DNA of 64,000 nt from Opisthorchis felineus (lineage: Eukaryota > Platyhelminthes > Trematoda > Opisthorchiida > Opisthorchiidae). Position 1 is the stretch's first letter. The number at the start of each line of letters is the position of its first letter. The stretch is from NCBI GenBank assembly GCA_004794785.1, contig SJOL01010039.1:583028-647027 (forward strand). The letters are read 5' to 3'. Of the stretch, positions 21,553 through 33,954 are shown one piece after another. The notes under the pieces were generated by a model. It did not search any database, was not told the DNA's origin, and saw nothing but the letters and a program-made list of their open reading frames with translations. Position numbers and translations under genes: made by a program.

Positions 21553-24500
21553 GTAAGCTTTCCCCTTGCTTAGCATATGAGTTTTAGACCTGATGTGCGT
21601 GAAAAAGGCCATGGTATTCTCATATTTGTGTGCATATCCGAGTTAGCCCAATCTACCATTGTAAGGATGAGTCCCTTCTAGTGTGACTGAATTTCGAGGT
21701 AGTTAGACAGTGTGAGTATCATATGTTTTTAGCCGCGTTGCAGCAACACCATCTTCTCTGTAGTCCTGTTCTTCGATAAGATCTAATTCTGATCCGGCTA
21801 TCTTCAAGCTGACTTGTTTTGACGTACAGTGTAAGCTGGCTGCAGTTAGCTAACACTCAGTCCTATTGTCATTTTGGGAGACGTCTTAATGACAGGTCTT
21901 CCACGATGTTGTTTGTCTCCGGACAGTGGATTATGGTCACACAGAGCAGTTCAGAGTAGCGTTTTCGAGAACTCGCTGATTAGTGAAATTCGTTCAAGTA
22001 TATGATTCAAAATGCCAACTTAGACACACTGGTATGACACCGAGTGGGCCTGCATAGTAGTGGTATGCACAAACAAGTGATTTATCCTGTGAGAACCGGT
22101 TATGGGCCACTGAAGAACCCAATTGTGTGTAATCTAATATAACGGTGAATGCAATTATAACCACTAGAACATTGATAAAGGTCGTGTTCTTGTGTATGGC
22201 TTGTTCCTATGTCCCAACATCATTTGTCTCCATTCCCACTTGATATGCTCAGGATGGTGCGAATGAACAGTAGGGCGAACTATGACGTTGCAACGGGATT
22301 GATCGAAATTCCGATCTGCTTGGTTGCTGTCCACTTTCCAAGATGAGGTCCACGTCATCTCCCCTGCAAGATATGGATGGGCATTAACTGATGCCAGTGA
22401 CATCCGTGCTGTCAGTGTATATTGAGATTGACTGAGTGCTTGAATATGTAGGCACTTCAGGTACTCGTGGTAGGCTCCTTATCTTCGTTATCTAAGTAAA
22501 TTGACATGTTTGTACGACAGTTAAGCACCACTGTATTCACATGTGTTGTTCTCAATGCTGATGAGGATAATACTACGTTCCAACAAACAGTACCGTGTAT
22601 GAACCCCAGTTTAGTCTATTGTTCGAATCATTTCGGATAAAGCCTGCTGTTGTTGCGGGATACTACGGTGACTTCTATTGATATTGATGTCTAACAATCG
22701 ACTTGTAAATCTAGGTTAACGGCAAGGGGGGTGAGCATTGTGGCATGACCTCGGAGGATAAATCGGCTGTCGGACATCAGAAAATATCTGTTTTTCGTCT
22801 TCCTGGGAGGGTTGCAATTTTTTTAAAAAAAACTGCTCCAAACAAGCGCTCCCTCTCTGGGCAGGAAGAATATTCAATCCAATTTCACCGGCTTTCAGTT
22901 TACTGATCTGTTTCTAGATTACATCGAATTTAACTCTTCCGGTCACTCAGTTCATAAGTGCCCCTTATTACCCTTAGCCATGTCTTGGGGCGCTGCAGAC
23001 CTTTTGCATATAAGCAAATTGCATGAAACTGCCTGAGAGTGGTACACAATGCTTGTCCTACTAGGCACACTAACTCCTCTACACCGTTCACCTTACGACT
23101 CTTTCACACAGACTTACGGATCCGCCACACACTCCTATGAACTACAGATTAAAATGAAGTTCTTGTGAAGCGCCTGGTACATTTCAATCAGGTCACTTGA
23201 CAGTAATGGTATTGAGTAATTTGCCGTTCGTGCTCGATGCCGCGACACTACTTTCCGCCACCTCGCAATTCCTGCGCTACGACGGTAAAATCTTGCTTGT
23301 TGTGGCCACATCAGTATACGTTCTCGGGAAAAAAAATTAGTGTCCATGAGGTTACACGAAACGCGTAATGGGCCTCGGTAAGACTATCCGATCCAAACCA
23401 TTAACGAAATCGTTGTGTGCTCTGAACAGGTCCCTAGAATTCGCTCTCAGTGGATTCCAGTATTCTTGTGGTTCCCTTATTGGGTTAAAATAGTTGATTT
23501 ACTGTGCGGTATCTCACCGTCTAATGCAGTTTCGGCGTCTACAGAGGGGCAAGCACGTCCAGCTCAGAATAACGAGTTGATCAGCTTATTGTTGTGCCCT
23601 GCGCAGCAACTGAAGACCACAGGGATATCTGGAACGTGCGCATGGGCTTCGAACGGCTCAACTGCAGTAGGTGATCCTAAATGTTATATTATCAGCACTG
23701 AACTCGGGCTCAACTGGGCATGTATGCTGTAAGACTTGATTCAGGGTGTAACTGTCGGAAATCCTATTATCTTGCTCTTGTTTGCTGCCTGTCCGTTCAG
23801 AATACTTTCGTGAAGAATTAATGCTGAATTCTATCACTAGTCTACATTGTGGGATGCTCCTGTACATGTTTTCAGGTTCATCCCTATTCCAGTATGTGTT
23901 CGCGTTTGTTGGATACATATCTTCATTAATACCAGTCTTCTGATAGGTTCCTCCACATACTTTCAAGTGTTCAGTTAACCTCCCAGTTTAGTTGGCTGTC
24001 CGGTAGTGCGAAATCACCTAGCAGCCACCTTGATCGCTTGGTTGAATGCATCTGGATACTAAGTTGACTGTTCATGCTTATATTCATTGTTTTTCCCAAT
24101 GAAGGACAAACAGAGTTGAATATATACTAGTTAAGTAAGGTATCAAGGGTTCCAACACGAGATATCTTGTGCGGGTTGCGTTGTAATGCATAGCGGCTCT
24201 GCATTAAGACAGCGTTGACAGGGTATGCTATCCTGGTTCAAACAATCTGTTCAAATTACGAGAACTTGCGGTTGGTTCAGATAATCCATGGAAGCAACCA
24301 ACTAGTCGTGCAATTCGAAGACCCAGTGTCACGTCGGGGGCCGAACAGAATAGTGCATGAATGGTGTAATATTTCAAGACGGGACTGTGCGTATATCTCT
24401 TCATTGTATCGCCTTCGGTCCCGTATCCGACTGCACTATACCGTGTACTGTGTAATTCAAATTGTTCGTTGAGCCTAAAAGGCCGAAGTAAACATTAGCA

Positions 24501-24850
24501 CGTGGAACTACTCGCCACAATCACGTGACTGGACCAGCATTAGCATACAGCCACGTGGTCGTGGCCTCTGGATATGGTGTGTTTAAGTTAACAATGAAAA
24601 CTACAAGGAATAACGGGCTGGGTATCATTTAGTCAATGAATAGATCCATGTGTCTATTAAAATGCATCAAATTCTCGATGGGCGCGCGTGGGCGAACACT
24701 GAACTACATATGGTAAGGAGAGTTTCAGTCACCCATTCGATCCGACCTTTTGCGTGAGTTCTACCTGCATACTCCCACGAACAATAACATCCTTGGAACA
24801 CATGCCAATATCGATTGATGCAGACTAAAGGAAACATTTTGGGTGGAAAT
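21553..24850. other. Non-coding stretch
   Basis: I found no supportable exon, RNA or recognisable element on either strand. The 105-codon plus frame at 23415-23732 has no recognised features. Confidence 0.4.
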
Positions 24851-24854
24851 AAAA

Positions 24855-24915
24855 CACTCAAACTCCATTACGGGCGTGTATTCTACCCGCTGAACTATCA
24901 TATGGGCTTGGACTC
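24855..24915 (-). repeat. Worn tRNA-like SINE head
   Basis: The minus strand reads TGATAGTTCAGCGGGTAGAA (A-box region of a tRNA-Gly type) and, 30 bases on, GGAGTTTGAGTG in the place of a B box. The B box is degraded, so this is not a functional tRNA gene. Confidence 0.4.
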
Positions 24916-25106
24916 CACATTGATCTGCCATACATCCATACAGCCGAAGAATCACAAGTGAACCCCTCGCTTGACTTGCATAATGCGCTAGACTTTTATG
25001 TCGTCTAGATAGCCGGTGAGTATTGGTTTGTTCTGATGCAGAAGGGGCGGGGCGTCGGAAACTGTTAGATGGAGAACGGCGCGCACAATGCATCTGAGGA
25101 AGCACA

Positions 25107-25223
25107 CTAGGGGCAGGAATGGAACCGGTATTTATGATCCCCCCTTCTTATCCCTTCTACAACTGAGTGAAAGCTGAAGGGTCTGAGCGCAGCACGTCTT
25201 TCGTGTAAAAATTTGTGGTTCCG
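25107..25223 (-). CDS. Candidate terminal exon, minus-strand gene
   Basis: It follows a strong acceptor (CTTTCTGCTTTACTTTGGCCAG on the minus strand) and reads RNHKFLHERRAALRPF ... SVVEGIRRGDHKYRFHSCP to TAG at 25109-25107. Phase 0 agrees with the upstream candidate exon at 25346-25301 across a 77-nt intron. I do not recognise the protein. Confidence is low because any frame after an acceptor ends in a stop somewhere. Confidence 0.3.
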   Translation of the reverse strand, partial: RNHKFLHERRAALRPFSFHSVVEGIRRGDHKYRFHSCP

Positions 25224-25300
25224 CTGGCCAAAGTAAAGCAGAAAGAGTGAGTCGTCAGTTGTTGGGCCGGTTGCTGTTGTTTTTTGTGTGCTAAACTTAC

Positions 25301-25346
25301 CAATTGACTTGCAAACGTCTGATCAACAGTTGAGGACACTTCACCA
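25301..25346 (-). CDS. Candidate internal exon, minus-strand gene
   Basis: The minus strand reads GEVSSTVDQTFASQL and ends TTG|GTAAGT, a strong donor. It begins after CTGCGCAG with one leading base. The phase is compatible with the candidate exon at 26244-26201. Confidence 0.3.
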
Positions 25347-26200
25347 CTGCGCAGTTGGGTGAGCCAATTAATCAAACAACAGTAACAAATAAGTAAACGC
25401 GATTACGGACGTAAAAACTGGTATGTTCCGGTAGGCAGGCTTGCGAATACTTCCCAATGGGACTCGCCTCTGAAATGAGACCATTCTTCAGAAGGTTCCG
25501 TAACTCCTCACATCAGCCATGAACTAATGTACTGTTCTGAACGAAAGTTTCCAGAGGAGGCTAAGTACTCCCTTTTCCCATGGAAACCTCTCTTCAAGAG
25601 GGATCACTGATTGGAGGGTGGTATCGTGGCTGCTAATTATCAGACTAAGTCTTATGTCTGTGCCAAGCAGAAGTTCCTGTCTCAGCTCCTATTACAACTA
25701 AAAGCCTGTGGATTGGCTGAAACTGGTCTCTTCCTGCCAACGATGACGCCCCAGTTTCTTCCTATTCCAGATCAGCAACAGCATTACGTTAGCCGGATTA
25801 AGTCAGAGTCCGGAGAAGCGCTAGGTTGTCAAACAAAGATAAGTGGAATCAATTCAGCCGGTGCTGACTGAAGCTACGTGCAGCATGTTGCATCCAAGTA
25901 CTTACTCACATTGTAACTTACAAAGCTATGTTCTGATGTATACACTTTCTGATCAGTTACAACGGAGCGCGTCCGTATGTGACACTGCCACCTGTCTCTA
26001 ACTATCCTTCTTGTAACCAATCTCTCTTTGTTACAACCAGCCAGTAAAGTAGAAACCGTCACCGATTTGATATATGGCCGGCATGCAATACATCTTTTAC
26101 TGATTGAACAACAGATGTTGAATGCCATTCGTAGCGCAGTCTGTGATTTGCTCTTTGACAATATATGACTGATAAAAAATGAAAACTTGGAAAGACTTAC

Positions 26201-26244
26201 GTAGGACCATACAGCCCGACATCGACACGAACAGTAAAGCGCAT
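26201..26244 (-). CDS. Candidate exon, minus-strand gene
   Basis: After the acceptor CATTGTCATTCACAG the minus strand reads MRFTVRVDVGLYGP and ends CCTAC|GTAAGT. The remaining two bases pair with the single leading base of 25346-25301. It is 44 nt long, so it is suggestive only. Confidence 0.3.
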
Positions 26245-26299
26245 CTGTGAATGACAATGGAATTCCTGCTTAGTACATCTAAACACAACTGAGCCAGGT

Positions 26300-28261
26300 C
26301 GGATTAAGGAACACGGTAATTCGGAGTAACTTAGGTATAGGACAACACCAAACGACCTTATCCATTATTGCAGCTGCGTTGTTCTGTAGAGAAGAAAAAA
26401 TCTTGTTTATTCCAATCCTCTGATTGATACCCAACTCAGAATTTCGCCACGTTTCTATGCTCTGCTTCATGTAATACACTTTCACATGTGTAAAATGATT
26501 CCCCTAGGACTAGTCACTCCCCTCGAACGGTCACAGTAGCGTTCCCGGTTAGCCACAATTGATTGTAAAAGCAATGACAGACCAGAATGCCTCTGCTCAT
26601 GGTCCTTCCTTCAAGTGGATCACTGTATTGGGTATGCGTTGGCACAGTAACACAGTACTTTAGTTGCACCCCAGTCAATACAAGTTAGGCCACTCCAGCT
26701 TCTTTAATCAGAATGACTATGGACATCACTAACAAATAATACGATGGGGAGCTGAAAAGTTCTCGGTTTCCCACTGGTTTTCGGTCTTGTAGAGCCTGAC
26801 TGACGCCCTTGTACCGATTGTTATTTAGTTTCACGATCATAGTAATGTAACCGTGTTCCCTCAACTGTAGGCGGTCGTTCCAGAGTGTTGACACTACCTC
26901 TCTGGGAATGCTGCCAAATCGATTTGGAAGTGTTCACTCGATGCCTTTTCTCACCAGCATTAATCTATTTTGGCACTCACTTGGCTGACAGCTTTTGCAT
27001 ATTCAAATGGTCGTGGATTATGAACCCAACACGTTCCGCGGATATCTCAAGTTTCCCTGCAATCTATTTTGTTAATATTTGATTACCTGCTGGAATCATT
27101 TCATGGATCTGGTCAACCCTTTCCGGAGTTGACACTATCTAAGGTCCTACTGTATAAATCTCCTCGCTGAAAGTTTGCACACCACCTTTTATCAAATGAA
27201 CATGGTTGACACTTGTCACACAGTGGTAGAATCATGCATTCTTGAATTTCTCTGGCTAATTTATTCTGCTCGTTGTTCCAGACCGGAAAATCCCATATCG
27301 TTAACTCTATGACCTAAAATGAATGGAAAATAGTGTTTTGATTTTGCGTCTTGGCATGTGAGGTTATAAATGCGCACTCTTGAGCTACGGTTGCCACATA
27401 ATTTGCGGACTCCAATAACTAAGTTAGGATGAGAACTTTTCAACACCCCTCGTACACAATAGCTAAAAACGCACAAACGATACGCGCCTATCTCACATTT
27501 CTAACTGAGTAAGTTTCGTCCAAATTATGTGAACCGTACGGTTTACCTGAGACCGCCTTTCGCTACGCTCCTTTCCGGACGCACAGCACTAGCAAACGTC
27601 CGACACAACAGTAAAGACATGCATGAGTTGACAGCTGTTGCGCAATTATCTGCGTACGCACATGATCTTGGTCCGCAATGTTTGTTTCTGAATGCAAAAA
27701 AAAGTTTTTAAAATATTCGTTCGTTTTGGTAAAACTATTTAGAAGCACTCATTCAGGATTTGCACAAACATGGATATTGATGACTGTGTGCACATCGCAA
27801 GCTGCCACGCATTTGTGTACGACTCCAGACTAACTGATTCGTGTCTCAACACGAGTAAGCAGGAGCCAGACACTAGCCCAGGCCAGAATTAGTCAACAAG
27901 CGGGAAAAATCAATAACAGACGGGTAGTGATTGGCAGCAAGACAAGAGTGGGTCACGTGTACGGACGCTTTGGCGTACTGGTTGTGTCTGAAGCCAAACG
28001 CGACACATTAGATGAGACACAAAACCAGGGTGGTGAGCGCATATTTTGTAACAGTAGCGTTTGTGCCCACAATTTTGTGTATTTTGTGGAGAACGGGTTA
28101 ACTTTATCCTGCACTGCAACGCTGAACCACATACCCAAGTGTCTCGAGAAATTAACGGCACAAATGTGTTCTGTTGCCCGATAATTTCACTGGAACTTAT
28201 ATGATATCAAAGCAACGTGATCCCCGGATCAGTTCCAACAATGGGGTAAGAACAACACTTT
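26300..28261. other. Non-coding stretch
   Basis: I see no supportable gene. Scattered open frames of 60-85 codons on both strands at 27910-28184 have no recognised features. Confidence 0.4.
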
Positions 28262-28273
28262 GGGGGGGGGGGG
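28262..28273. repeat. Poly-G tract (12 G)
   Basis: Twelve consecutive guanines. It is able to form a G-quadruplex in principle, and it is also a common place for sequencing length errors. Confidence 0.9.
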
Positions 28274-28389
28274 TGTAAATTCATTCCGTACAATATCATT
28301 TGCGGCAATAAGTGTAAAACGGAATAAAATGAAACATGTTACAGGGCTAACGGCATCGTTTATGTGGAACTAAAACGCAATGTAACTAG

Positions 28390-29990
28390 TCAATAAAACC
28401 ATGTAAGTCCTGAACTAACACATAAGTCTTTCTGCTCAAAGATTACGGGCTTGAACCGACTACTCACCATTAGCTCAAGGAACTTTAGTTTATGTGGCCA
28501 GATGCCTCGTCCAAAGGCCTTAAACGAAGAGCAAGGTTCAACTCTGTGCCTCCAGTAGGTGTTTGGTGATCGATGAATTGGCATGAGGTCACTTCAGCAG
28601 TCTTCAGTCAGTTGTACCGATGCATGTATCGCCGTAACTGCAGCTGGATCGGTGAACTCAATGACTAGTTGGTAAAATTGACACCGGCGTTGTGATCGGC
28701 AGAATTGCCATAGCCCTCGTATTCGCCTTAAAGTTCAGTTGTACTTCCGTAAACGTCCGGCGCAGGACCCCGTTTAAAATTCAGGTTGACTAGAGGCATG
28801 GTCACTGGTTTTGGGGATCTCCGGGCTTTTCGGCACCGCCATTTGTGCTTCCACTTTACCGCATATCCTGAAATGCCTTTTAAATAAAACGGTCAGGACA
28901 GTTGTTCGGCCACTTTTGGGCAATTCAGTCTCCTCAGCGAGTCCATCCGGAGTGCTCTATGGAATAAGGTCCGGACGAAGGCACATTCATGTTATACGGG
29001 ACAGAAGCTTGTGAAGTTTATGTGCTGTTCAGTCCAGGTAAGCTTTCTGTGGACGGAGCGAGATATGATACCATCAGAATTCCAAGACGTTCAAAAAGGA
29101 AAATATCCTCCACTTCAAACCCACAAGTATAAGCAATGTTATGGTAGAGTTCGTTAAAAACTGGGAGCAGCTTTTCAACCTTCCTCCAGTTTTTTGTCAC
29201 GAGTAAAATTTCATCTAAATATCATCTATACGTTGGTCGTCGTTGACTGTTACCTTCTGACGATTACTCGGGTTTCGCCATAGAAACGCCTATCAAGGTC
29301 GATCCCAAAGCACTCCCAGTGGCTACACCTTCAATTTGCTTATATGTGGTGTTTTGGAAACAAAATTTGATATTCTTGGTACACCATAAAATGAATTTTT
29401 AAGAATAGGATAGATTAACCAGACATGCGTGACCCCCCTAGGGAATAACCTTAAGTGTTCACCGTTTCTGCAAGAGGGAAATTAGTAAGAAGTGAAAGCT
29501 TGATGGTCTGAAAGATGTCAGTGCGCCGGAGACTGGGAGAAAGTTTGTAGGCGTTTTCAAGGACTACCTTGTACGTTTGAGGATATCCAGCAGCCATTTA
29601 GCTAACTGATGATAAGTTGGACCGTTGCTAGCTAAAATGGAACGAATATGTAAATGAGATTTATGGGATTTTGAAAGAACACAAAGCTGAGGCTTATGGC
29701 AGCCTACAGATTTATTCCGTTGTATACGCATTATGACAGACGATATTTTACGAAATGAACAATATTGCTTTTAACTCCATTGTTGATTGTTTTCTCCTCG
29801 GCAGACAGTTTAAATAGTTGACGGGCTTTTGTTCGATGGTCCTTCTGGAAATTTCCTTTCTTGGCTCCTCTCAATAATCACATTCATAACCTCATGCAAC
29901 GTGTACGGTGATATATTCGACTGCAAACTCCTCAAGGTAGTGAAAAAGTGCGTCGCTTCCTACTTTCTTCGTTTTAAGAGACAAGATGTC
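28390..29990 (-). mobile_element. Degenerate Penelope-like retroelement (RT + GIY-YIG-like end)
   Basis: Reading the minus strand from 29990 down, a start-like block MGDILSLKTKK is followed by HLHIRSILASNGPTYHQLAK and WLLDIL near 29660-29590, the Penelope palm entry (RPI.S..GS..Y.LAKWL). Next come CTKNIKFCFQNTTYKQIEGV and ATGSALGSTLIGVSMAKPE near 29375-29280, the diagnostic GVAMGSPLGP..A..FM box. YLDEILLVTK near 29220 sits where the YVDD catalytic box belongs, with DE replacing DD. WTEQHINFTSFCP and VRTLFHRALRMDSL near 29035-28930 are the RT thumb. SSFKAFGRGIWPHKLKFLEL then VSSRFKP near 28540-28420 is the C-terminal endonuclease end. Frameshifts and stops separate the blocks. Penelope-like elements are a separate retroelement class with a GIY-YIG nuclease. 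This one is near full length but dead. Its exact ends are not seen. Confidence 0.85.
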
Positions 29991-30002
29991 TCCCATGAAT
30001 GA

Positions 30003-30047
30003 TTCAGATAATAACAATAACAATAATAATGATAATGACAATAATCT
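30003..30047. repeat. A/T-rich triplet microsatellite
   Basis: Imperfect AAT/AAC/GAT triplets lie immediately beyond the 5' end of the Penelope-like element. Confidence 0.7.
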
Positions 30048-32054
30048 AATTACCTGATACAAGTTAACTAGTACAAAGCTCGGCAGTCCAACGGAGGCAA
30101 TTTGAAGTTGCCGACTGAGGTTTATTGGCAGCACGCATTACAGTTAAAATACCCGAAAAGCACAGCTGTGTACAGCTGTTGGACAAGCAGGACTGAGCAT
30201 ACGTTTATATATACCCACGTATTTCTTCGTGTTTCTGACCAATACTAGTCAACACAATATTCCCGTCTCTTTTGCGAGCACAGATTTGAATGCAACGAAT
30301 GCACAAAGTCATCAGGCACAACCAAGAATCAGTATGTCAACATTTCGACCAACCGGAAGATCGTCGCTGTCGGTCATAGTTTGGAGAAAATTGCTGTAGC
30401 TTAGTTAACAATCGGCAAAAACGCAGTGAACCACTTCCATTTGGCAAGATTATGTTTTACGAGAGCTTGGGAGCACCCGGAGCATGAATCTGCGGCACTC
30501 AGTAGCCTAGAAGCACATCCTTCTAACAGCTTCCTCACACATGGGGTGATCTGGCACACAATGGAACTTCATTCCTCAACATTAAATGTAATTTTGCCTC
30601 AGCGTTACCCTAACTTCAGGTAAGCAATGTTAGACAGTTACATAAACAGAAACCACTACGCGTTTCGTCCTGACTGACTCCCTTCAAATGGATGCACATG
30701 GACCAACCATGCTCTGCCTCGACCAATAAGATAATGTGGAAATTTATCCCAGTTCCATTGGGAAAGGAACTGCTTTCGAAACAAACAAACTTCTGCGTGT
30801 GGTCGTTAGTGATACATGATAACCAACCCTAACTTACCGACAAACAAGTGCCCCCAAAACTAGGCACCATACATCTATCGCAATAGCAGTTAACACCGAT
30901 TTTCTGTAAAAGACTTGATTGCGGAGCAGAAATAATCCCACAGCTGGAATATCGACAGGAATGCATCTGAGTGCCACCTATGCAATGCACATTTTGTCGA
31001 GCAGCCCCAGAACTAGGCGCTCCTTCGAGTCAAGTTTGGATATCTCGACCACACCATTCAGTATCCACAGATGTAATATATTTAACATCCGCGGCTGTTT
31101 GAATAACCCACAAGGCTGGGTAAGGAAAATAATTATCACCAAGTGAAGCAGTCTGTCAACCAGCTGGTTACTCTGTGCCATTATGGCTAAATGTTCTCCC
31201 AGACATGCACAACTTCCCTCAACCGGAGTGAGGGAGTACTCCCAAGCGGATGGATTATACTAAACTCGGTCTGCAGGTTAAGTCTATCGCAATACTGCAA
31301 GCTAAACAAGGCCATTCATGATATTTAGTCGTCCAGCTGAGCAGGCGGACTGAATCGATAGTCGGTATAAAAACCACCGTATTGAACCTGCCTGGTAAAT
31401 TCCGTTCCCCGGATAAGCAATCACGGACCAGCTGACAGTCTCCTCACCATTAGCATATGCGTGTTGTGCTGTGACAGATGCTTACAGTTTTGCTTGGATG
31501 GTTGCTGAGGTGATGGGCTAATCGTCCACTTAATTACAATCAGACGATGTAACTACCACAATAATCAGCAAGTATTTGTTTCAGGAGACACTGCATATTA
31601 CCATGTACTGGGAGGGGAACTGCGATGTGTTCAGTATTCATAGCTGAGAGATAATGCAATCGCCAGTAGTTTATTGTATGGGTTATCATGTGCGTTTTTC
31701 CCATAGTTCCAAAGATGCTTACTCAGTTACTGGGTGTTCGCCCTCGCATTTTGTTGTTTCTACAAATTGGTTGCCTCTCAATGTGTTTTCGCCCATTGGT
31801 CATTGTGTTGGAGACGCAAAACTTACGCATTTGCCACTTTGTTATTTCTCCTGGTCTCCAAGTACACTGCACATGGTGTGCTCCAAAGTATTTTTTTCTG
31901 CAGTCCAACTGTCCCCGTTTTTCCCAGGATCACTGTTCGCCGAAGGACAGGTCAGCGTCTGAGGGCTGAAATGTGCATGGACATAGTCGTATCAACAACT
32001 TATTTATTTTTGTGCCATTCTGTAAAACCCTACCGCCTCTTTGCACCTTCTGAG
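30048..32054. other. Mostly non-coding stretch
   Basis: The only item of note is a plus-strand open stretch 30426-30622 (HLARLCFTRAWEHPEHESAA) that ends in a good donor (TTCAG|GTAAGC). It has no good acceptor, so I do not call it an exon. A minus-strand Cys-rich stretch at 30903-30838 (NCYCDRCMVPSFGGTC) has both an acceptor and a donor but stands alone. Confidence 0.35.
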
Positions 32055-32164
32055 ACGTTAAAGCGGCTGTACATGAGTGGAATCAAGATCATCATCGTGC
32101 GACCCGAGGGAAAATGCAATGAAGTGCTGAGTCAGATACATGCTACTGATAAATCCGCCAGTAG
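32055..32164 (+). CDS. Candidate exon, unnamed plus-strand gene
   Basis: The acceptor is pyrimidine-rich (CGCCTCTTTGCACCTTCTGAG). The frame reads TLKRLYMSGIKIIIVRPEGK and CNEVLSQIHATDKSAS. Two donors are possible, GTAGGT at 32161 or GTAGAT at 32165. The second leaves two bases that fit the exon candidate at 32416. Protein-like composition supports it, but nothing else does. Confidence 0.28.
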
Positions 32165-32415
32165 GTAGATATACACCACGATTCACCAGTAAAGCTGACC
32201 TGCACTGCAATCAATTTGACAGATGGCACCTTACACATATCTAACTGACATAATTCTTTTTCACTTACCAGGCCTGAACCGAGTGGCTGAGTGGTGCAGG
32301 TGCCCGAAATAAGTTCTTGCCGCAATTCTCAATCCACAGGAAGCACGCTGTCGGATCTTGGCTTTCACTAATATGTTAGCCACTATGTATGACAACCTGT
32401 CCCTGAGATGGATAG

Positions 32416-32455
32416 TCATTTGTGGGCTGTGAAACGTCTCTACATGACGTCTAAT
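32416..32455 (+). CDS. Candidate short exon, unnamed plus-strand gene
   Basis: One leading base, then HLWAVKRLYMTSN and the donor GTAAGC. It ends at phase 0, which fits the next candidate exon at 33801. The KRLYM string also occurs in the preceding candidate. Very short; low confidence. Confidence 0.2.
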
Positions 32456-33800
32456 GTAAGCCCCCTGTGATGAACCCAGTTGCCTTATCTTCTTTGTGTA
32501 GCTTCGTTCTAACTATAGTGGATTGCCTTAGTGTCGAGTTGCCACTATGTTTTTCCGAATGAATATTTTAACCACTTACCGAGCATACTTTTTTGGTATC
32601 ATCACAGAGACAACATATAAGATTTCGCTTTTGTTTAACCGTAGTCAGAGCTTGATAGTTTGTATATGTCCTGCTCACGTAAATATGTATTAGACCAAAT
32701 TTGAATGAGAAATCTACCCAGTTCTCCAATTATATCAGCGCTTAACTTCCTGTATGGCCTTAGACACAGTATATCAGGACACAATATATCAGAATCGTCT
32801 ATATAGTATCAACTACAGCAAACTCGTTTCATCTATAAAAAGAGATACAGTGAAGAACTGAATGAAGCTTCCGTATGCAGATTTGCTTCGGGATTGCCAA
32901 GCTACAGATTTAGATGAAACATTTACTTGAAAATTTCCGAGGATGAGTGAGTGGTTGATAAAGATAAAATCGACGCTTTCATGCAATTTTTCTGCATACA
33001 TCTTGTATATATCTTTGACATTTTTTGGCCGCGATGCCTTTGTGCAATAGAAACCGCATTTCTACTTGACGGCACCACCTAAGACTGATGGGGTGAAGCA
33101 GAAACTATCACTAATTTTTCTTCCCATCCTTTTCTATCCATCACTAAAGCCGACTTGTGGTTTCACATCCATCTTGGGGAAACGACGGGAACCAGTTGAC
33201 AGCTCTTCCAAACGGCTTCATGACGCCACTTCCGTCAAATGAACAAAGAAATAGGCAACGGCTGTGAATCTGATCACAACTTCTCACGAGACTGACTGTA
33301 TCGCAAAGTTTTGTTTACGGATATGCAACTTTAGTTTGTATGTTCCTAAGGTAAGAAGGAAGTTAGGTGTGGCACACCTGTTCTGTGATCGCAAAAATAT
33401 CAAGGAAGTTTGTTCGTATCGGATAAATGGCACCATAGCAGAGGACTGCTAGTTAGAACGGAACGGCGCTAGTAAGTTTTCTGCATTGCATCCAGGCCAT
33501 TCTAAGGAATGAAGCTAATTGATATATATTTTGTCATACGCAGTGGGGTGAAAGGTAGTTTTTCCATCATCAGACGTTTTCATCAATACTCTGCTTGAAC
33601 TTTTTGAATGGCAGTCAGTCGCTGTTTGTAAACTGATAGACTTCCTTTTCAATGCTTCTAGTTTGCCATCTATTAAAATATAAGCACGTCCAAACCTGAA
33701 TTCCAAATGCAAGATACGGTTCGATAAGGTAGTTGTTGAGTATTATTCAGCAACTCTACCCACCACAGGAATTACGAATAACCCTATCTAGAGTTCGCAG
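32456..33800. other. Non-coding stretch
   Basis: Presumed intron if the flanking candidate exons are real. Good donors at 33347 (GTAAGA) and 33467 (GTAAGT) lack convincing exons. Confidence 0.3.
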
Positions 33801-33954
33801 AAATCAGATGCGCTTGTCAGTGAGCACATACGCAGAACAATGCTAGCTCACCGTTTGACTGAAGTTATCATGCCTAAAATTCATTACGCTGCAAACCAAC
33901 TAAGATATATCATGCGAGGGCAAGATGCGATTCGAAATCTGACTTCCAAGACAG
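33801..33954 (+). CDS. Candidate exon, unnamed plus-strand gene (best of the chain)
   Basis: The exon lies between CTAGAGTTCGCAG and GTAGGT, is open for 51 codons and reads KSDALVSEHIRRTMLAHRLT then EVIMPKIHYAANQLRYIMRG and QDAIRNLTSKT. The balance of charged, polar and aliphatic residues with amphipathic helical spacing looks like real protein, unlike most frames nearby. It leaves one base, which fits the next three candidate exons (35953, 36794, 36939) at matching phases up to a stop. I do not recognise the family. Proof would be RNA evidence. Confidence 0.45.

Noticed and set aside
25910..26021. Minus-strand exon with RRIVRDRWQCHIRTRSVV between plausible splice sites
   Set aside because: Its acceptor is purine-rich and its end phase does not fit the next candidate exon, so I left it out of the gene model.
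28894..29037. Plus-strand exon ending CAG|GTAAGC with an open frame containing SLLSESIRSALWNKVRTKAH
   Set aside because: The same bases on the minus strand encode the thumb of the Penelope-like RT, which explains the protein-like look of the antisense frame.
32273..32318. Minus-strand exon QELISGTCTTQPLGSGL with donor GTAAGT
   Set aside because: It lies between plus-strand exon candidates and over a tRNA-like stretch (GAGTGGCTGAGTGGTGCAGG); a repeat remnant is more likely.
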